Source: Acidimicrobiaceae bacterium (GTDB lineage: Bacteria > Actinomycetota > Acidimicrobiia > Acidimicrobiales > RAAP-2). Taken from it: a DNA stretch of 33,645 nt. Under the pieces are notes generated by a model that was not told the DNA's origin, ran no database searches, and saw nothing but the letters and a program-made list of their open reading frames with translations. Location: positions 1 through 33,645 of the forward strand of contig CANGPX010000011.1 in NCBI GenBank assembly GCA_947456095.1, read 5' to 3'. The position numbers were made by a program, and so were the translations under genes. Below are positions 30,969-33,645 of the stretch, in pieces (the stretch's first letter is position 1; each line of letters opens with the position of its first letter).

Positions 30969-31807
30969 TTCGCCGCCTTTCGATTTTCCTTGTCAATCTT
31001 CCACTGGGCGCGCTTTGCCACCAGACGATCACGGGCTTGCTCTAAGCGAACCTTGTTGAACTCACCTTGCTTCTTCGCCCGAGTAACGCGACCTTGGACG
31101 CCGAGGTGGACCGGGTCAATATCTTCTTTGAGCAAGTGACCAGGCAGAAGGTCGCGAAGCAGTTTGGAACCAGTCACCGTGTCATCACGATTTTCTGATT
31201 GGCCGCCTTCGCCTTGACGAACGCCGTAGCCAAGCTCACCAGACCACTGGGTCACGCCTTCATAAGCAGCGTTGCCTGCAGGGGCAGTCGCACGCATCCA
31301 GCCTGAGGTCATCAGGTCATCACCCTCGCGCCAGTCTTCCCACGGCATCTTTTGAGGACGGCCCTCGTCATCAACGACGAGTTCAGTCTTTGTGTAGATC
31401 GCGTCAGCGCGGTTCGTGAAGGAGAACTCAAACATCTTTGAGTCCGTGATTGCCTCGGTTGGGCATGCTTCAACGCACAACATGCAGTTGATGCAGCGCA
31501 AGTAGTTGATCTCATAGACAAAGCCGTAGCGCTCGCCAGGGGAAACCGGGTGGTCTGGTGGGTTATCGAGCCCACGGACATAGATGCAATTCGCTGGACA
31601 CACACCGGCGCACAACTCGCAACCAATGCACTTCTCCATGCCGTCTTCATAACGGTTGAGCACATGGCGTCCGTGTTGACGAGGCTGTTTCGGCTTCTTT
31701 TCTTCTGGGTACTGGAAGGTGACTCGAGGACGAGTCAGGTGCTGAATGGTCAGTTTAAATCCGCCGAAGAACGAGAGATCTTCGCGGAGATCGGATAAGA
31801 ATCCCAT
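30965..31807 (-). CDS. nuoI: NADH-quinone oxidoreductase subunit I with a long C-terminal extension
   Basis: A 280-residue ferredoxin-like subunit that carries clusters N6a and N6b and hands electrons towards the quinone site. The eight cysteine ligands are C60, C63, C66 and C70 (CIGCELCAGVC) and C105, C108, C111 and C115 (CINCMLCVEAC), each followed by Pro. The family core ends near residue 160. The remaining 120 residues or so are an extension with a Gly-rich stretch (about 175-202), an acidic/basic middle part and a lysine-rich helical end (about 245-280). NuoI is usually 160-220 residues, so this tail is long. ATG overlaps the nuoH stop by one base (TGATG). Confidence 0.95.
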   Translation of the reverse strand: MGFLSDLREDLSFFGGFKLTIQHLTRPRVTFQYPEEKKPKQPRQHGRHVLNRYEDGMEKCIGCELCAGVCPANCIYVRGLDNPPDHPVSPGERYGFVYEINYLRCINCMLCVEACPTEAITDSKMFEFSFTNRADAIYTKTELVVDDEGRPQKMPWEDWREGDDLMTSGWMRATAPAGNAAYEGVTQWSGELGYGVRQGEGGQSENRDDTVTGSKLLRDLLPGHLLKEDIDPVHLGVQGRVTRAKKQGEFNKVRLEQARDRLVAKRAQWKIDKENRKAAK

Positions 31808-33087
31808 CAGGCCTCCACCTCTTCATCGCTCGCCTCGTCACGAACGGGAGAGCCAACATCACCATCTCCGTCAGTCATCTGTCGAAGGACACGACCTGGT
31901 AGCGGGCGTTGACCAATTGACGGCAACACCGAGGAGTCACTCAATTCGCGATCAGCGCCAATTTCAAATGCTTGGGTCAGCGCAATCCAGCCAATGAACA
32001 CTCCGGCCAAGACCACAAGTGCCCAACGCCAAGAGGTGAGGGCTGCGGCAACGAGCAGCATCCACGCAAGCGAGGCAGGGATGAGCTTCTTCCACCCAAG
32101 GTCCATCAATTGGTCGTAGCGCATGCGAGGAAGAGCGGCTCTAAACCAGATGTACATGTAACAAAACGCCACAACCTTGAGGGTGAACCACAAAATCGGG
32201 AAGATCCACTTGATGTGAGGGATATTTGGAACTGGACCTGCTGGGCCACCAAAGAACAAGGTCACCATGACCGCAGACATCGTGATGGTGTTCATGAATT
32301 CAGCCAAGTAGAACAAGGCGAAGCGAATCGAGGAGTACTCGGTGTTGAATCCACCAACAAGCTCGGAGTCTGCTTCAACCACGTCAAAGGGAGGACGGTT
32401 GAGTTCGGCTGTGGCGGCAATCAAGAACAAGACAAAGGGAACAAGTCCAGTCTTGATGAGGTTCCAGTGGAAGAAAGAGCCGCCTTGCGCGTCAACAATC
32501 GCACGGGTTGACAGCGAGTTGCACACGAGCAACACGGTGACCACGTTCATGCCAAGCGCAGCCTCATACGACACCATCTGGGCCGAGGCTCGAACTGAAC
32601 TCATGAGTGGATATTTCGAACCCGAGGCCCAACCAGCGAGCATGATGCCGTAGACCGCAATCCCCGAACAGGCCAGCACCAGCAAGATGCCCATTGGCGG
32701 GTCTGCCACTTGGAGATCAAAGGTGTGATGCGCAATGGTGACGGTTCCACCAACGGGGATCACGGCGAAGATCAAAAATGCTGGAACCACGACCAAATAC
32801 GGCGCCAACTTGAAGACGAAGCGGTCCGATTCGGCCGGAATCAAGTCTTCTTTGAAGAACAACTTGATACCGTCGGCAAGCGTCTGAAGGAGTCCCCATG
32901 GGCCAACTCGGTTTGGTCCAATGCGGCTCTGCATGTCAGAGATTGCTTTGCGCTCAAACCAAATCATGAGTGTGACTGCACCCATGAGCACGGCGAATGC
33001 TACGACCACCTTCACCACCACAATGATGAAGACAGCCAAAGTCAAGCCTTGGTCAAATAAGTGATCAGCAGCGAGAATGCCGTTCAT
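31807..33087 (-). CDS. nuoH: NADH-quinone oxidoreductase subunit H
   Basis: A 426-residue membrane subunit that forms the quinone chamber with NuoB, NuoD and NuoI. Diagnostic blocks are RIGPNRVGPWGLLQTLADGI and KLFFKEDLIP near the N-terminus, AELNRPPFDVVEADSELVGG with the acidic cluster, and GFNTEYSSIRFALFYLAEF. About 8-9 helices are visible. A hydrophilic C-terminal tail of about 45 residues, ending in an acidic run (DEASDEEVEA), extends beyond the last helix, as in many actinobacteria. ATG overlaps the nuoG stop (ATGA). Confidence 0.97.
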   Translation of the reverse strand: MNGILAADHLFDQGLTLAVFIIVVVKVVVAFAVLMGAVTLMIWFERKAISDMQSRIGPNRVGPWGLLQTLADGIKLFFKEDLIPAESDRFVFKLAPYLVVVPAFLIFAVIPVGGTVTIAHHTFDLQVADPPMGILLVLACSGIAVYGIMLAGWASGSKYPLMSSVRASAQMVSYEAALGMNVVTVLLVCNSLSTRAIVDAQGGSFFHWNLIKTGLVPFVLFLIAATAELNRPPFDVVEADSELVGGFNTEYSSIRFALFYLAEFMNTITMSAVMVTLFFGGPAGPVPNIPHIKWIFPILWFTLKVVAFCYMYIWFRAALPRMRYDQLMDLGWKKLIPASLAWMLLVAAALTSWRWALVVLAGVFIGWIALTQAFEIGADRELSDSSVLPSIGQRPLPGRVLRQMTDGDGDVGSPVRDEASDEEVEA

Positions 33088-33645
33088 CGTGACTCCATCC
33101 GGACGTCGGTGACGAGTGCTGTGGCATCGACCAAGGTCGCAACAGCATTTGCCACAGCTTCGTTGAGTTGAGTCTTTGTCCGTGAGGCAACGACCACGGT
33201 CCCCCGAGCAACTGCGAGGTCGGGCACTGCTGGCAACTCAAGTTGTCCGCTGGCGGACTTCAACCGGACAATGTCTCCAGCATGGAGACCCAACCGGTCA
33301 AGGTCTGAAGGATTGACCGCAGCAACCGCTGCAGGAATGAGTCCAGCAAGCGACGGTGCGTTGAGGACCAGTGGGGTGCCATCAAACAAGGTGGTTGACG
33401 CGACCAGGCGAAGGGCATACCCATCCGGAGCAGGTGCTGCGACCTCAAGGTCAATTTCTTGGAGCAGCGAACTGTTGGCGCCAACGGCACTGCGCGCGGC
33501 AGGTACTGCGGCATCTTCACCAAAGGTGGCCCTTGCCGGCGTGGTCTTCACCCCAGGAAATGCCATGGGGTCTTGTGGTGCTGAAGCAAAAGATCCTTCG
33601 CCATCAATGGGCATCACAATGCCGTCACCAGCCGCAGTTGCCAAC
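33084..33645 (-). CDS. nuoG: NADH-quinone oxidoreductase subunit G, C-terminal part (cut by window edge)
   Basis: The last 187 or so codons of an open frame that runs off the window. The sequence has the C-terminal molybdopterin-oxidoreductase-like beta-barrel fold: LGLHAGDIVRLKSASGQLEL is the typical small domain, here without any cofactor role expected. The iron-sulfur N-terminus is outside the window. Position immediately before nuoH, with an ATGA overlap, supports NuoG. A TTG at 33644 could be mistaken for a start but is internal. Confidence 0.85.
   Translation of the reverse strand, partial: LATAAGDGIVMPIDGEGSFASAPQDPMAFPGVKTTPARATFGEDAAVPAARSAVGANSSLLQEIDLEVAAPAPDGYALRLVASTTLFDGTPLVLNAPSLAGLIPAAVAAVNPSDLDRLGLHAGDIVRLKSASGQLELPAVPDLAVARGTVVVASRTKTQLNEAVANAVATLVDATALVTDVRMESR

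Noticed and set aside
33642-33645. TTG at 33644 as the start of a separate small gene.
   Set aside because: The frame is open to the window edge and the protein matches the C-terminal domain of NuoG, so this is an internal codon.
1-33645. Possible CRISPR array, insertion sequence, prophage, or tRNA/rRNA genes.
   Set aside because: No spaced repeats, transposase, integrase or terminal inverted repeats were seen, and the intergenic gaps are too filled or too short for tRNA genes.

Overview
The window looks like the chromosome of a free-living aerobic actinobacterium, most likely class Acidimicrobiia. Base composition is moderate GC by eye. The evidence is a cytochrome b with a PDWY rather than PEWY motif, a diheme cytochrome c subunit (QcrC), a three-helix Rieske QcrA with an internal twin-arginine, the actinobacterial oxidase subunit CtaF, a HelD/HelR-type RNA polymerase recycling ATPase, many GTG starts, and several starts lying about 7 nt after a -10 hexamer (leaderless). 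Class-level placement is inference; no rRNA or marker phylogeny is available here.

Layout: (1) 1-2508, minus strand: a DoxX-Rieske fusion protein, an OmpR-type response regulator and the start of its histidine kinase, probably one operon. (2) 2553-4600: DedA membrane protein (+) facing a GH1-fold protein (-) that has lost its catalytic glutamates. (3) 4700-6214, plus: crotonase, a CopD-like membrane protein and TatA, ending at a strong hairpin. (4) 6307-9746, plus: cytochrome c oxidase subunits II, I and IV, then a GNAT acetyltransferase. (5) 14850 down to 9774, minus: oxidase subunit III, then qcrC-qcrA-qcrB, then a lipoprotein of the phosphodiester glycosidase family. (6) HelD (-), divergent from the heme operon hemE-hemH-cgoX (+, 17366-20764). 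(7) A HAD phosphatase (-) and a large three-part membrane protein (+) with a degenerate phosphoesterase and an MprF-like aminoacyltransferase domain. (8) 33645 down to 24330, minus: nuoG (partial)-H-I-J-K-L-M-N with an ATP-grasp ligase coupled to its end.

The genes form an aerobic respiration neighbourhood: complex I feeds quinol to the bc1 complex, whose diheme QcrC passes electrons to the aa3 oxidase. The heme operon supplies heme, and TatA belongs to the machinery needed to export the Rieske domains. Genes are tightly packed, with ATGA/GTGA/TGATG overlaps throughout. Two convergent gene pairs share a CTAG whose two strands each supply a stop codon. There is no gene-free stretch over 300 bases and no room for tRNA or rRNA genes. 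I see no CRISPR array, insertion sequence or prophage. I found no clear new multi-gene system. The most unusual items are single proteins with odd architectures: the DoxX-Rieske fusion, the GH1 pseudo-glycosidase, the split phosphoesterase/MprF protein and a HelD with an EF-hand-like loop. A repeat-rich regulatory region between helD and hemE also stands out.
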